Positions 17,193-26,646 of a DNA stretch of 64,000 nt are shown here, piece by piece; within the stretch, counting starts at the first letter, position 1, and each line of letters starts with the position of its first letter. The DNA lies in NCBI GenBank assembly GCA_049997955.1, contig JAEBDY010000013.1, forward strand, positions 1 through 64,000, given 5' to 3'. The position numbers and the translations under genes were made by a program. The notes under the pieces were generated by a model that made no database searches, had not been told where the DNA came from, and worked only from the letters and a program-made list of their open reading frames with translations. The DNA comes from Umezawaea sp049997955. GTDB taxonomy: Bacteria > Actinomycetota > Actinomycetes > Mycobacteriales > Pseudonocardiaceae.

Positions 17193-17642
17193 TCACGACG
17201 GGATCTCCCGCGGCCATCCGAGAACACCGAGGGGCACCCCGTCGAAATAGCCCTGAATGCCCGCGAGCGGATAGGCGATCATGTCGTCCGGCAGCCGATC
17301 GCGCCGGAACCAGGCGATCTCGTAGCACTTGTCCGGTTCGCGGTTCACCGGCTCCCCGTCCCACTTCCGCACCTCGAAGAAGAACCCCATCCGCGACCCC
17401 ACCCCGTCCCCCGTGGCGTGGACCGCGTGCACGAACCGCAGGTCCTCCAGCGCGATCCGCACCCCGACCTCCTCGTCGGCCTCGCGCACCGCGGCCGCCA
17501 GCACCGACTCCCCCGCCTCCAACTTCCCCGCGGGCAGGTGCCACAGCCCGTCCCCGTAGCTCCCGCGCCGCTTCGACAGCAGCACCTCGTCACCGCGAAC
17601 CAGGAGCACGTGCACGTCGATCACGATGAGCCAGTCGGACAT
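17193..17642 (-). CDS. NUDIX hydrolase
   Basis: 149 residues from ATG 17642, where the homologous sequence MSDWLIVIDVHVLL begins; the longer frame to 17831 has non-coding composition. The NUDIX box GKLEAGESVLAAAVREADEEVG matches Gx5Ex7REUxEExGU. Members hydrolyse nucleoside diphosphates linked to another moiety, often as housecleaning enzymes. It is cytoplasmic. The substrate cannot be assigned and neighbours give no clue. Confidence 0.88.
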   Translation of the reverse strand: MSDWLIVIDVHVLLVRGDEVLLSKRRGSYGDGLWHLPAGKLEAGESVLAAAVREADEEVGVRIALEDLRFVHAVHATGDGVGSRMGFFFEVRKWDGEPVNREPDKCYEIAWFRRDRLPDDMIAYPLAGIQGYFDGVPLGVLGWPREIPS

Positions 17643-18019
17643 CCCCGCAGTCTTCCGGATGCTCGACGCGTGCGTCCCCCGCACCGGTGCGGCCGATTGC
17701 CGATGATCGTTTACCGGCGTGTGGTGGTGAATCGCCCCAATGGAATTGGCGGGCGAGCGCGATGATCCGGTTCTCGTCCCGTGCACGAACTCCGCCCGGC
17801 CGGCGCAGCGGTAGATCGCGGTCTGTCGCACACGCGTTGCGCCCGGACATGGCGAAAGCGGCCCACCGACTGGTGGTCGAGCTTGCGCTCCACCATGGCG
17901 TTGTTCTCGCCGAGCATGGCGTGGCCGCGAGCTTCCTGCTGTGCGGCTTCGGCGCGCACGCGAATCGGAAGGGCGTGGTAGCCGTCAACTTAGCCGTCAG
18001 ATTGGCAGCGCTTTAGCAG
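17643..18019. other. 377-bp interval without a supportable gene
   Basis: High-GC sequence with overlapping open frames on both strands but no ribosome site, domain motif or consistent codon bias. The G+C content begins to fall at its right end, so the left border of the decayed integrative element may lie here. Confidence 0.4.
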
Positions 18020-18253
18020 CTAGGCAGCGTGGCGTACAAGACGTGTGATGCGGCGTTCATGGTCATCGGTATGGGAATCGGCCGCATCTAAGCGTTCGCC
18101 AATTTCATCAAGTACGGTGTTGAACCGCTCGTTCATATCTGTGCGCAGTTCGTTCATTTCTGAGTGCAGCTCGTTCTTCGCTTGCACAAGGTCTTCCTTG
18201 GTCACCAAACCTGCCGTGCGCTGACTTACCGATACATCTATGCATTGCTTCAA
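18020..18253 (-). CDS. Small coiled-coil protein in a lower-GC island
   Basis: 77 residues, predicted to be almost entirely coiled coil: residues 20-60 show heptad-like spacing (VTKEDLVQAKNELHSEMNELRTDM in two adjoining stretches). No membrane segment is present. Base composition is lower in G+C than the flanking core genes, and it lies next to the integrase remnant, so it is probably element cargo. The start codon is uncertain. No function is assigned. Confidence 0.5.
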   Translation of the reverse strand: MKQCIDVSVSQRTAGLVTKEDLVQAKNELHSEMNELRTDMNERFNTVLDEIGERLDAADSHTDDHERRITRLVRHAA

Positions 18254-18532
18254 GTCTTCGAGTAGTTATTAGTTTGTCATGCACTATCTAGTATGCGCCG
18301 ACTGACGAAATTGATCAAGGCTCACATTGCCCTAGCCTCCACAAGCGATCGAACACAAGCGATCGATGGAGCCGCTCAGAAGCGTTAGCGGACACTGCCG
18401 GAACTTGTGTGGCAGCTATCCGCCTGGTAGTTGCGGCAGTCATCCGCACTAAACAAAACTGAAACGCCCACCAACCGAGGTAGCACTACTGTAGCCTGCC
18501 CCTGGTCAACGTAATAGCTCTAAGAGGTGGTC
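18254..18532. other. Lower-GC intergenic interval with a short direct repeat
   Basis: 279 bp of visibly lower G+C sequence upstream of the membrane-protein gene. ACAAGCGATCGA occurs twice (18341-18352 and 18355-18366). No gene or clear promoter is seen; the repeats might be binding sites. Confidence 0.35.
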
Positions 18533-19405
18533 ATGACACCGAGGCCGAGTCGCTGGGACGCCCTGCCAAAGGCAGTTCTCTTGTCTGCGGTAGCAGCAGC
18601 CACTGGAGCTGTGGTCAACTTTGCAACATCGGACAATGCTAGCCCAGCGTGGTGGATTGCAGTCCTACTCTTGGTGGCGGTTGCTGCAATATCCCAGATC
18701 GTGACCCGGCAAGATCTGGCATTAGCGCGAAAATATGCCCTGTTCGCAGTCATGTGCCTGCTGATCGCTTCGATGGCTGCTGGCGATCGTTCACAGCCGG
18801 CGCGATCCCCTGCCAATACGAGTGACGTGACCGAAACGGATTTAGTGGATAAAACAGTAACGTCCCCGACTGTGAGTTCACCAGCACGCCCGCCATCAGG
18901 GGTTGAGCTTCCCACACCCCTAAACCATGACTCGATCGCCGTGGCAGACCGTCTGAGCAACGCATTACGAGATGCTAATCTGATTCCGAAGGAGCTCTCC
19001 GTAGTGCCGGATACGGAGGCGTACGGTCCGCCTCTGGACTTCCGCATTAGCCAGGGGGAGTTCAAGTCAAGCGCCATTCTTCAAGATTTACTAGGTGCTG
19101 TCACCTTGCACATATCCATTCACTGGAGTACGGAATCACCGAAGGAGCTCCGGTGTGGGTCGCCAAGCTCAACAGGGTTTTGTGACTTTAATGATTGGCC
19201 GGATGGCACTCGGATAATTTCAACCAAAGAGATTCGCGAGGACCAGTTGATCGAATTCACCACTGCCGCTCGGCCTGACAACACTGTTGTACAGGTAATG
19301 CTTATCAATAAGGATAAGCGAGGCAGAGTGAGCCGGGCACACCTTCCACTTACGGAACGGCAACTAGTGGCCATAGCCACGTCCAAAGCCCTGTCTCTCA
19401 AGTAG
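18533..19405 (+). CDS. Membrane protein of unknown function (integrated-element cargo)
   Basis: 290 residues from ATG 18533, with AGAGG five bases upstream. Two or three hydrophobic helices lie at about residues 12-85 (AVLLSAVAAATGAVV, WWIAVLLLVAVAAI, ALFAVMCLLIASMAA). A Ser/Thr/Pro-rich linker and a C-terminal domain of about 150 residues follow. That domain contains two cysteines (LRCGSPSSTGFCDF) and may lie outside the membrane. Codon use is less GC-biased than in neighbours, consistent with transfer. No recognised family. Confidence 0.6.
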   Translation: MTPRPSRWDALPKAVLLSAVAAATGAVVNFATSDNASPAWWIAVLLLVAVAAISQIVTRQDLALARKYALFAVMCLLIASMAAGDRSQPARSPANTSDVTETDLVDKTVTSPTVSSPARPPSGVELPTPLNHDSIAVADRLSNALRDANLIPKELSVVPDTEAYGPPLDFRISQGEFKSSAILQDLLGAVTLHISIHWSTESPKELRCGSPSSTGFCDFNDWPDGTRIISTKEIREDQLIEFTTAARPDNTVVQVMLINKDKRGRVSRAHLPLTERQLVAIATSKALSLK

Positions 19406-19440
19406 CCGGATTACCATCCGAGGCGGCCAGTGCTGCGGTT

Positions 19441-20921
19441 TTGAAAATGTCATGCTCAAGAAGTTCCGAGCGAGGCCATCTTCGACTTGCTTTGCATCAA
19501 GCCTGCAAGGTTATGCCTACCACTCGTGACGATCACAAGATCAACGATGCGATCATCGCCGCTGGGGCACGGCTCGTGTCCGTGGTCGACCTGATCGACG
19601 ACTCCCCACAGGGCAAGTTTAACTACACGATTCAAGCTGGGCTGGCACAACTGTACTCAGACAACCTGGCCATTGAGGCAATGAAAGGACTGACGAAGAA
19701 GGCGCAGGCGGGAGGCACACCATATAAAGCACCGATTGGCTACCTCAACAAGCGCCGTTTTGAGAGGGTAGCCGATATCCGGTGGGTCGAAGTTGACCCA
19801 GAGCGTAGTCCGCTTGTCATATGGGCTTTCGAGGAGTACGCCACCGGCAATTGGCCGATCGCGCGCTTGCGGCTAGAACTCATCGACAAGGACCTGACCA
19901 ACTCCACGGGCAGACCGATCAGCATTAACGGCCTTTACAAAATCCTAACCAATGCTTACTACACCGGCACCGTGCCGTTCCAAGTCGCGTATTACGAAGG
20001 CACCCACGAGCCACTTGTGGACCTGCAAACGTGGCTACTCGTTCAGCAAACGCTCGAAGTTCGCAATTTCGCGGGCGAGAAGGAGTTGATCCACAGCCAC
20101 TACCTCAAAGGCAGCATTTGGCGCGGTAACTGTGGCTCGCGCCTGATCTTCAGTCGCAACAAGGGCCGGGGTGGCACTTATGAATACTTCGTATGTATTG
20201 GCCGCCACCACAAGCGTAACGACTGCAAACGTAGGTCCATCGCAGTGAGCAGCGTCGAGGCAGGCGTTGAAGCGTTCTACCGTCACTTTGAAGTACCCAA
20301 GAGGAAATCGAGCTTATTCAAGACACGGTCGGCGAGGAGTTTCTCCGCCTCCAGGCAGTAGCCGAGACGGACATGGCGCGCAGCAGGCGACGCCTGACGC
20401 AGGCCAAGGACCAACGCCAGAAGCTGCTCACTGCCCACTACGAAGGTGCCATTCCGAAGGACATGCTCAAGTCCGAGATGACCCGCCTGACAGCAGAGGT
20501 CGGGGCGGCTGAGCGCGAACTAGCAGCTGCCAGTGCCGATATGCACGCCCTGGAAGACCAGCTCGTGCGGGCGCTCACCATCGCGGGTCACTGCGCCGAT
20601 GCCTACCAGCAGGCCGCACCTGCCATCCGCAGGCAGTTCAACCAGGGATTTTTCAAGAAGCTCTACATCGCTGAAGACGGCAGCGTGCAAGAAGGCGACC
20701 TCAACCAGCCGTTTGCCGCGCTTCTGCTTGGGCCTGAGACGGCCGATCCGGGCACGGGGCAGACGGATGACACACGGGGCCGGAACCGAGACGTTCGACG
20801 ACGACACGGCCACCGTGGACGGCCAGATGGGCGCGTCTGGCGTTGTTGCGGCGGTTGGCGGCGGTCTGGGGCACACGAAAACCCCCGGTCAGACGGTGCT
20901 GACCGGGGGTTCGAACATTGA
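19441..20921 (+). pseudogene. Truncated, frameshifted large serine recombinase (integrase)
   Basis: From about 19515 the frame reads the end of a resolvase domain (INDAIIAAGARLVSVVDLIDD, YSDNLAIEAMKGLTKKA). The recombinase domain follows (GGTPYKAPIGYLN), then the zinc-ribbon region (WRGNCGSRLIF...YFVCIGRHHKRNDCK). The catalytic serine half of the resolvase domain is missing. Near 20295 the frame breaks: restoring one C in the CCC run joins FEVP to QEEIELIQDTVGEEF in the next frame. That frame continues as a coiled-coil C-terminal domain (DMARSRRRLTQAKDQRQ) to about 20770 and stays open to 20921. It is a non-functional phage or ICE-type integrase next to tRNA-Ser(UGA). Confidence 0.82.
20881..20910 (-). 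terminator. Terminator after tRNA-Ser(UGA)
   Basis: ACCCCCGGTCAG and CTGACCGGGGGT form a perfect 12-bp stem with a six-base loop. On the minus strand it is followed by TTTT, an intrinsic terminator for the tRNA gene. Confidence 0.85.
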
Positions 20922-20926
20922 CTACT

Positions 20927-21014
20927 TGGCGGAAGCGGAGGGATTTGAACCCCCGGATGGTTTCCCATCTTCCGCTTTCAAGGCGGATGCATTCGGCCGC
21001 TCTGCCACGCTTCC
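20927..21014 (-). tRNA. tRNA-Ser (anticodon TGA)
   Basis: A class II tRNA with acceptor GGAAGCG/CGCTTCC, anticodon loop CTTGAAA giving TGA, a variable arm, T-loop GGTTCAAATCC and encoded CCA (20927-20929). It reads UCN serine codons. Its 3' side faces the integrase remnant, so it may have been the chromosomal attachment site, though no repeated att core is evident. Confidence 0.95.
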
Positions 21015-21028
21015 CTACGCGGGTCAGG

Positions 21029-21544
21029 TTACCCGTCCAACGACCGCAGGTGCGCCTTGACCCGGTCGAACACGTTGGCCACCACCTCCTGCTCCTCGGG
21101 CGTCAACAGGTCGATCATGTGGTCGCGCACGCCGTTGACGTGGGTCGGCGCGGCGGTCTGCAGGGTGCGCAGGCCGCGGTCGGTGAGTTCGGCCAGGACG
21201 CCGCGGCCGTCCTGGTCGCATTCGCGGCGCTTGAGGAGGCCTTCGCGTTCCATGCGGGCGACCTGGTGGGAGACGCGGCTCTTCGAGGAGGCGACGTCCT
21301 CCGCCAGTTGCGACATCCGCATGGAGCCGCCCGGCTGTTCGGAGAGCCGAACCATCAGTTCGTAGTCGGCCAGCGACAGTCCGTGGCGGGTCTGCAACTC
21401 GCGGTGCAAGCGGTCTTCCAGCATCGCCGCCGCGGTCACGTAGTTGCGCCACGCGCGCATCTCGTCCTCATCGAGCCAACGCGGCTCCTGCCCGGCATCC
21501 GTCACGTGCGCCAGGTTAATGCCGAGGGGACGTGACATCTCCAT
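21029..21544 (-). CDS. MarR-family transcriptional regulator
   Basis: 171 residues with a central winged helix-turn-helix: LSLADYELMVRLSEQPGGSMRMSQLAEDV, then SSKSRVSHQVARMEREGLLKRRECDQDGRGVLAELTDRG, where Asp and Arg sit in the wing as usual. Helical ends form the dimer interface. It is divergent from the secreted 5'-nucleotidase gene with a 101-bp gap, so it may control itself and that gene. Ligand unknown. ATG 21544 was used; ATG 21538 is a close alternative. Confidence 0.88.
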   Translation of the reverse strand: MEMSRPLGINLAHVTDAGQEPRWLDEDEMRAWRNYVTAAAMLEDRLHRELQTRHGLSLADYELMVRLSEQPGGSMRMSQLAEDVASSKSRVSHQVARMEREGLLKRRECDQDGRGVLAELTDRGLRTLQTAAPTHVNGVRDHMIDLLTPEEQEVVANVFDRVKAHLRSLDG

Positions 21545-21645
21545 TCACCGACGATCCCCCCACATGTCTGGTTTCCGGCACCGCGGCCGGGCAAACTCCA
21601 CCGCCGTAGCGCGCCTGCCTACTCAGGCGCCAAGCAGGAGGAAAA

Positions 21646-23358
21646 ATGAGTTCGTTCAGACGGACCGCCGCGCTCGTGGCGACCGCCGGGGTTGGACTGG
21701 CGATCACGTTCGCCGGCAGCCCGGCCCAGGCCGATGTCGACGCCCAGCGCGCCCAGCGCACGGTGGACGTCCGCCTGATCGGCATCAACGACCTGCACGG
21801 GAACATCGAGCCGCCGACCGGCTCGTCGGGCCGTGTGACGCTGGCCGACGGCACGGTGGTCAACGCCGGTGGCGCCGCGTACAACGCGACGCACATCAGG
21901 AACCTGCGGGGCCAGGTCAAGAACTCGGTGGTCGTCGGGCAGGGCGACCTGATCGGCGCTTCGCCGATCGTGTCGGCGCTGTTCCACGACGAGCCGACGA
22001 TCGACTTCCTGAACAAGGTCGGGATGAACGCGACCGCGGCGGGCAACCACGAGTTCGACGAGGGCTACCAGGAGCTGCTGCGCATCCAGCACGGCGGCTG
22101 CCACCCGGTGGACGGCTGCCAGTTCAACGACCGGTACACCGGTGCGAAGTTCCCGATCCTGGGCGCGAACGTGACCAAGGTCAAGTCCGGTCTGCCCGCG
22201 CTGCCGCCGTTCTGGGTGGAGATCCGCGACGGCATGCCGATCGGCTTCATCGGGATGCCGCTGAAGGACGTGCCGATCCTGGTCGACCCGAACGGGATCA
22301 AGGACCTCCAGTTCGGCGACGAGGTCAAGGCCGCGAACAAGTACGCGGACCTGCTGAACCTGATCGGCGTCAAGTCGATCGTGCTGCTGGTGCACCAGGG
22401 CGACAACCCCATCGGCAACACCGGCCCGAACGGCTGCACGAACACGCCCGGCCCCGGTCAGCTGATCGCGGAGAAGGTCAGCCCGAAGATCGACGCGGTG
22501 TTCAGCGGGCACAGCCACTCGCACTACAACTGCACGGTGAAGGACCCGGCGGGCAACCCCCGCCCGTTCATCGAGGGCCTCGCCTTCGGCCGTGAGCTGT
22601 CCGTGGTCGACCTGAAGATCGACCGCAAGACCCGCGACGTCATCCGCGCGGAGACCAAGGCCGAGAACAAGGTCGTCACCCAGGACGTCGCGCCGGACGC
22701 GGCCATCCAGGCCGTCATCGACAAGGCCAAGACGAAGTCGGGCCCGATCGCGAACAAGCAGATCGGCACGATCGCCGCCGACATCCTGCGGGCGCAGGCG
22801 CCGACCGGCGAGTCGGCGCTCGGCAACCTCATCGCTGACTCGCAGCTCGCGGCCACCACGGGCAACGGCGCGGTCGTCGCGCTGATGAACCCCGGTGGTG
22901 TGCGCGCCGACCTGACGTTCGCGGGCTCGCCCGCGGGCGAGGGCAACGGCGTGGTCACCTACGGCGAGGCGTTCACCGTCCAGCCGTTCGGCAACATCCT
23001 GCAGACCGTCACGTTGACCGGCGCGCAGCTCAAGACCGTGCTGGAGCAGCAGTGGTCGGCGACGCGGCAGATCATCCTGCAGCCGTCGGCGAACCTGACC
23101 TACAGCTGGTCGGCGTCCGCGGCCATCGGCTCGAGGATCTCCGCCCTGGCGATCAGCGGCACGCCGGTCGACCCGGCGGCGAGCTACCGCGTGACGATCA
23201 ACAGCTTCCTGCAGGGCGGCGGTGACGGGTTCCCCGGCTTCACGGTGGGCACCGCGATCACCGGCGGCGGCATCGACCTGGACGCCTTCGCGGCGTACCT
23301 GACCGCGCACCCGAACCAGGCGCCCCCGGCGCTGGGCCGCATCACCACCACCCCGTAG
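21646..23358 (+). CDS. Secreted 5'-nucleotidase / 2',3'-cyclic phosphodiesterase (UshA-like)
   Basis: 570 residues. A strong AGGAGG lies before the ATG. Signal peptide residues 1-28 end AQA. The metallophosphatase domain shows GINDLHGN, GQGDLIGASP, GNHEFDEG and GHSHSHYN. The C-terminal nucleotidase domain (about residues 360-560) has NPGGVRADL, VQPFGN and a late NSFLQGGGDGF substrate-stacking segment. It would dephosphorylate extracellular nucleotides to scavenge nucleosides and phosphate. A hairpin follows the stop. The divergent MarR gene may regulate it. Confidence 0.93.
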   Translation: MSSFRRTAALVATAGVGLAITFAGSPAQADVDAQRAQRTVDVRLIGINDLHGNIEPPTGSSGRVTLADGTVVNAGGAAYNATHIRNLRGQVKNSVVVGQGDLIGASPIVSALFHDEPTIDFLNKVGMNATAAGNHEFDEGYQELLRIQHGGCHPVDGCQFNDRYTGAKFPILGANVTKVKSGLPALPPFWVEIRDGMPIGFIGMPLKDVPILVDPNGIKDLQFGDEVKAANKYADLLNLIGVKSIVLLVHQGDNPIGNTGPNGCTNTPGPGQLIAEKVSPKIDAVFSGHSHSHYNCTVKDPAGNPRPFIEGLAFGRELSVVDLKIDRKTRDVIRAETKAENKVVTQDVAPDAAIQAVIDKAKTKSGPIANKQIGTIAADILRAQAPTGESALGNLIADSQLAATTGNGAVVALMNPGGVRADLTFAGSPAGEGNGVVTYGEAFTVQPFGNILQTVTLTGAQLKTVLEQQWSATRQIILQPSANLTYSWSASAAIGSRISALAISGTPVDPAASYRVTINSFLQGGGDGFPGFTVGTAITGGGIDLDAFAAYLTAHPNQAPPALGRITTTP

Positions 23359-23368
23359 TCGCGTTCCC

Positions 23369-23412
23369 CGTGGGCGGTTCGGCAGGGGATGTCCCCCGCC
23401 GAACCGCCCACG
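23369..23412 (+). terminator. Terminator after 5'-nucleotidase
   Basis: CGTGGGCGGTTCGGC and its exact complement flank a 14-base loop, giving a 15-bp stem 11 bases after the stop. Confidence 0.8.
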
Positions 23413-24052
23413 ACCGCGTTCAGGGGACTTCGATTCGCTCGTCGGGTGCGGAAAGCAGATCCGGTAAAAGATCGGCTGGCCATTCTCCCGATATGATCTT
23501 CCACAAGGACCGTTCGCTCTCAGCGACCATTGTCCACGCTCCGCTCACCCTTGTGGTGGTGGAAACTTTCACCACTTCCAGGATCCCGTGAACGGTTGTG
23601 GTTCGGGCTGATCAAGCGCATAGTCGTTGAAGGGACAGCCCACCGAAGAATCCGAAAAGTTATGTGCGGTGGCACTCCCGGAAGGGGTCAGGTGGTGCCA
23701 TGCAGGTAACTCTTCGCAGTGACGCTCGTTGTCCGCTGCATCCCCGCGATCGGACCTGATTTTCCGATCCGGTCGCGAATGTGAGCGACAGCCGGGTATC
23801 GGGTGCGCAGGCGCCATCGGTGTCATCCGCGCACATCGACGCTGTTGAGCTCGACCTCGGTTCCCTCTCAGGGTGGAACCGGCCGAGTTCCACGCCAACC
23901 TCGCGACGACGACGATCGTCATTTCCCATCAGGTAGTGCCTGGGTGCGGTGCCCCGAGGTCGGGGCGCCGCACTCAGGCGCGCGTAAACCGCGCGCGGGC
24001 GTGCTCGGGGCTATCGTGTGCCGCCAAAGGGTCTTGGCGGGAGGACAACGCG
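23413..24052. other. 640-bp interval without a supportable gene; contains a long hairpin
   Basis: Somewhat lower G+C and no frame with convincing coding bias or ribosome site. At 23938-23979 two 20-base arms with two mismatches pair around GG (GCCTGGGTGCGG... with ...CCGCACTCAGGC). This could be a terminator of an unseen short transcript or a leader structure for the metallopeptidase gene that starts at 24053. Confidence 0.4.
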
Positions 24053-24988
24053 GTGCAGTTCAACGAGGATGCCGAACTCGACACGTCCCAGGTAGACGAC
24101 CAGCGCGGCAGCGGTGGCGGAGGTGTCGGGGGCCGGGTCGCGATGGGCGGTGGCGGCCTGGGCATCGTGGGCCTGGTCATCTACTTCCTGCTGTCCCAGT
24201 TCGCGGGAGGCGGTGGCGGGGGCGGCTTCCAGCTGCCGTCCGGTTCCGGCTTCGGCGACGTGGGCCAGAACCAGCAGGTCGACTCGGCCGCGATTCGCGA
24301 GAAGTGCAAGACGGGCGCGGACGCGAACCGCGAGGACGACTGCCGCGCCGTCGCGTTCATCAACTCGATCCAGGCGTACTGGGCCGACCAGTTCGCCCGC
24401 TCCGGCAACACCTACAAGCCCGCTCAGACGAACTTCTTCCAGGGCGGTGTCAACACCGGCGGCTGCGGCAGCGCGACCTCGGCGTCCGGGCCGTTCTACT
24501 GCCCGGCCGACTCCGAGGTCTACATCGACCTGGCGTTCTTCCAGGAGTTGAAGACGACCTTCGGGGCCACCGGCGGGCCGTTCGTGGAGGCCTACATCCT
24601 GGCGCACGAGTACGGGCACCACATCCAGAACGTGCTGGGCACCTCCGGCCGCGTGAAGGAGGGCACCGGGCCGGAATCCGACTCGGTGCGGCTGGAACTC
24701 CAGGCGGACTGCTACGCGGGCGCCTGGGCCAACCACGCCACCACCGTTCCCACGGCCTCCGGCAAACCCCTGATCACCGGGGTGACCGACGACGACATCA
24801 ACGCGGCGCTGGACGCGGCGAGCCGCATCGGTGACGACTACATCCAGAAGGAACTGGGTGGCGGCAAGGTCGACACCACCCAGTTCAGCCACGGCTCGTC
24901 CGCCCAGCGGCAGAAGTGGTACCGGACCGGCTACGAGTCCGGTGAGCCCGCTCGGTGCGACACGTTCGGCACGAACAACCTGGGATGA
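24053..24988 (+). CDS. Neutral zinc metallopeptidase (YpfJ family), membrane-anchored
   Basis: 311 residues from GTG 24053, with GGGAGGA eight bases upstream. A glycine-rich N-terminus leads into one transmembrane helix (LGIVGLVIYFLLSQF, about residues 37-51), placing the rest outside. The zinc site is HEYGHH, followed by ELQADCYAGAW with the third ligand Glu. Other family elements are FYCPADSEVYIDLAFF and two conserved cysteines. This is the uncharacterised YpfJ-type metalloprotease family. It stands alone and ends at a bidirectional terminator. Confidence 0.88.
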   Translation: MQFNEDAELDTSQVDDQRGSGGGGVGGRVAMGGGGLGIVGLVIYFLLSQFAGGGGGGGFQLPSGSGFGDVGQNQQVDSAAIREKCKTGADANREDDCRAVAFINSIQAYWADQFARSGNTYKPAQTNFFQGGVNTGGCGSATSASGPFYCPADSEVYIDLAFFQELKTTFGATGGPFVEAYILAHEYGHHIQNVLGTSGRVKEGTGPESDSVRLELQADCYAGAWANHATTVPTASGKPLITGVTDDDINAALDAASRIGDDYIQKELGGGKVDTTQFSHGSSAQRQKWYRTGYESGEPARCDTFGTNNLG

Positions 24989-24990
24989 GC

Positions 24991-25028
24991 GAAGAGGCGC
25001 GTCCCGGAGTTCCGGGACGCGCCTCTTC
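24991..25028. terminator. Bidirectional terminator
   Basis: A perfect 18-bp stem (GAAGAGGCGCGTCCCGGA and its complement around GT) lies between two convergent genes, the metallopeptidase and the M28 aminopeptidase, and can serve both. Confidence 0.88.
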
Positions 25029-25043
25029 TCACCTGGCTAACGA

Positions 25044-26567
25044 CTACGCGGTCAACCCGTGCGAGTGCACGGCGGCCGCGGCCACCCGAGCCTTCGAGGC
25101 CCGAGCCTCGGCGCGCTCCGTGCGCGGCGGCACGCCGTTCACGTCCTCGGTGCTGACCCCGTAGGACGCGGTCACCCAGGCGATGGCGTCCGCGTTGCGG
25201 TCCAGGGCCACCCGGTCGACGTTCCCCAGGTTGTCGCAGGCCTGGTGGTAGCACTTGTCGTACGCCACACCCGCCGTGCCGCCCCACTTCGCGGCCTGGG
25301 CGGGCGTCTTGATGCCCTCGGCGCCGGTGAACAGCCCACCGGCCGGGATGCCGACGGCGATGAACTCGCCGTAGTCCGAACGGCCGGAGAAGTCCGTCCC
25401 CTCGGTCTCCACGCCCTTGCCCGCCTTCAGGTAGTCGACGAACGCCTTCTCGATCTGCGCCGAGCCGAAGGGGCCCGCGCCCGCGCCGACCGCGTCCGAG
25501 TCGTCGCCGTCGTAGACGAAGTAGGCCGCGTTCGGCGACCCCACCATGTCGAAGTTCAGGTACAGCGCGATGTCGAGCTGCTGCTCGAACGTCAACGCCC
25601 GCACGTACTCGGTGGACCCGATGAGCCCCAGCTCCTCGGCGCCCCACCACGCGAAGCGGATCGCGTTGGAGACCTTCGGCTTCGCGCCCAGCTGGAGCGC
25701 CGTCTCCAGCAGCGCTCCCGAACCGGAGCCGTTGTCGTTGATGCCCGCACCGGTCTCGACGCTGTCGAGGTGCGACCCGGCCATCACCACGTTGTCCTTG
25801 CGACCGGTCTTGGTCTGCGCGATGACGTTGCGCGCCACCTTCAGGTCCTCGTGGTACCTCATGTCCAGCGTGACGGCCTCGCCCGCGCGGCCGAACAGCG
25901 CGGTCCCGTCGGCCTGGGTGACACCGCCGGTCGGCACCAAGCCGGGCGTGCCGAGGGTGACGCCGGACAGCGGGCCCGCGGTGTTGTTGGCCACGATGAC
26001 GCCGATGGCGCCCGCGGCGGCCGCGTTGCGGTGCTTGACGTCGAACGTGCAGGCGCCGCGGCGGATCAGGGCGATCGAGCCGGTGAAGTCCTGGCCCGCG
26101 AAGTCGGTGGCCTCGCAGCCGGGGGTCGCGTCCTCGGGGACGACGCGCAGCGGGCCGGTGATGCCGCCGACGGGGGTCTGCGGGGACTCCTCCATCGGGA
26201 TGGCCTCGTAGGTGGACGTGCCGACCTTGGCCGTGGCCGCGTCGGTCACCTGCACGGGGTAGGTGAACTCCGGCGTGGTGACGTCGAAGCCCGCGCCGCG
26301 CAGCTTGCCGGCGACGTACTCGACGCTCGCCTCGTAGCCGGGCGTGCCGACCGCGCGCGTGCCGCCGTTGCGGTCGGAGAGGCGCTGGAACGCGATGAGG
26401 TGGCGGTTGACGCCGTCAGCCGAGACGGCCTTGACGAGCTTCTTCGCCAGTGCCGGCCCCGCGGGCTCGGCGGTCGGTCCCGCGGATGCGGTCGGCGCGG
26501 CGAGGAGCGCCAGTGCGGCGGCGGCCGCGATCGCGCTGTAGCCAGCGCGTCGTGTTCTTCCGGACAT
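25044..26567 (-). CDS. Secreted M28-family aminopeptidase with PA domain
   Basis: 507 residues from ATG 26567, with GGGGAG seven bases upstream; the frame extends upstream but without coding character. A signal peptide ends near residue 30 (TASA). A protease-associated domain lies at about residues 130-230 (GQDFTGSIALIRRGACTF, GVIVANNT). The M28 catalytic core follows with zinc-site GSHLDSVETGAGINDNGSGSG, WWGAEELGLIGS and FDMVGSPN. It resembles the Streptomyces griseus aminopeptidase group, which removes N-terminal hydrophobic residues outside the cell. It is convergent with the metallopeptidase gene. Confidence 0.92.
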   Translation of the reverse strand: MSGRTRRAGYSAIAAAAALALLAAPTASAGPTAEPAGPALAKKLVKAVSADGVNRHLIAFQRLSDRNGGTRAVGTPGYEASVEYVAGKLRGAGFDVTTPEFTYPVQVTDAATAKVGTSTYEAIPMEESPQTPVGGITGPLRVVPEDATPGCEATDFAGQDFTGSIALIRRGACTFDVKHRNAAAAGAIGVIVANNTAGPLSGVTLGTPGLVPTGGVTQADGTALFGRAGEAVTLDMRYHEDLKVARNVIAQTKTGRKDNVVMAGSHLDSVETGAGINDNGSGSGALLETALQLGAKPKVSNAIRFAWWGAEELGLIGSTEYVRALTFEQQLDIALYLNFDMVGSPNAAYFVYDGDDSDAVGAGAGPFGSAQIEKAFVDYLKAGKGVETEGTDFSGRSDYGEFIAVGIPAGGLFTGAEGIKTPAQAAKWGGTAGVAYDKCYHQACDNLGNVDRVALDRNADAIAWVTASYGVSTEDVNGVPPRTERAEARASKARVAAAAVHSHGLTA

Positions 26568-26646
26568 GTTCGAACTCCCCAATCGTTCGGATGCAGAACC
26601 ATGCATAGATCGACCGTCCGAAATCAATCCGTCACCCGGAGGGTTC

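Noticed and set aside
17687..18016. Plus-strand 109-residue frame beside the NUDIX gene
   Set aside because: No ribosome site, no domain, and competing frames on the opposite strand of equal quality.
20373..20921. Separate 182-residue gene
   Set aside because: Its first part continues the serine recombinase in a shifted frame after a one-base deletion, so it is the C-terminal piece of the pseudogene.
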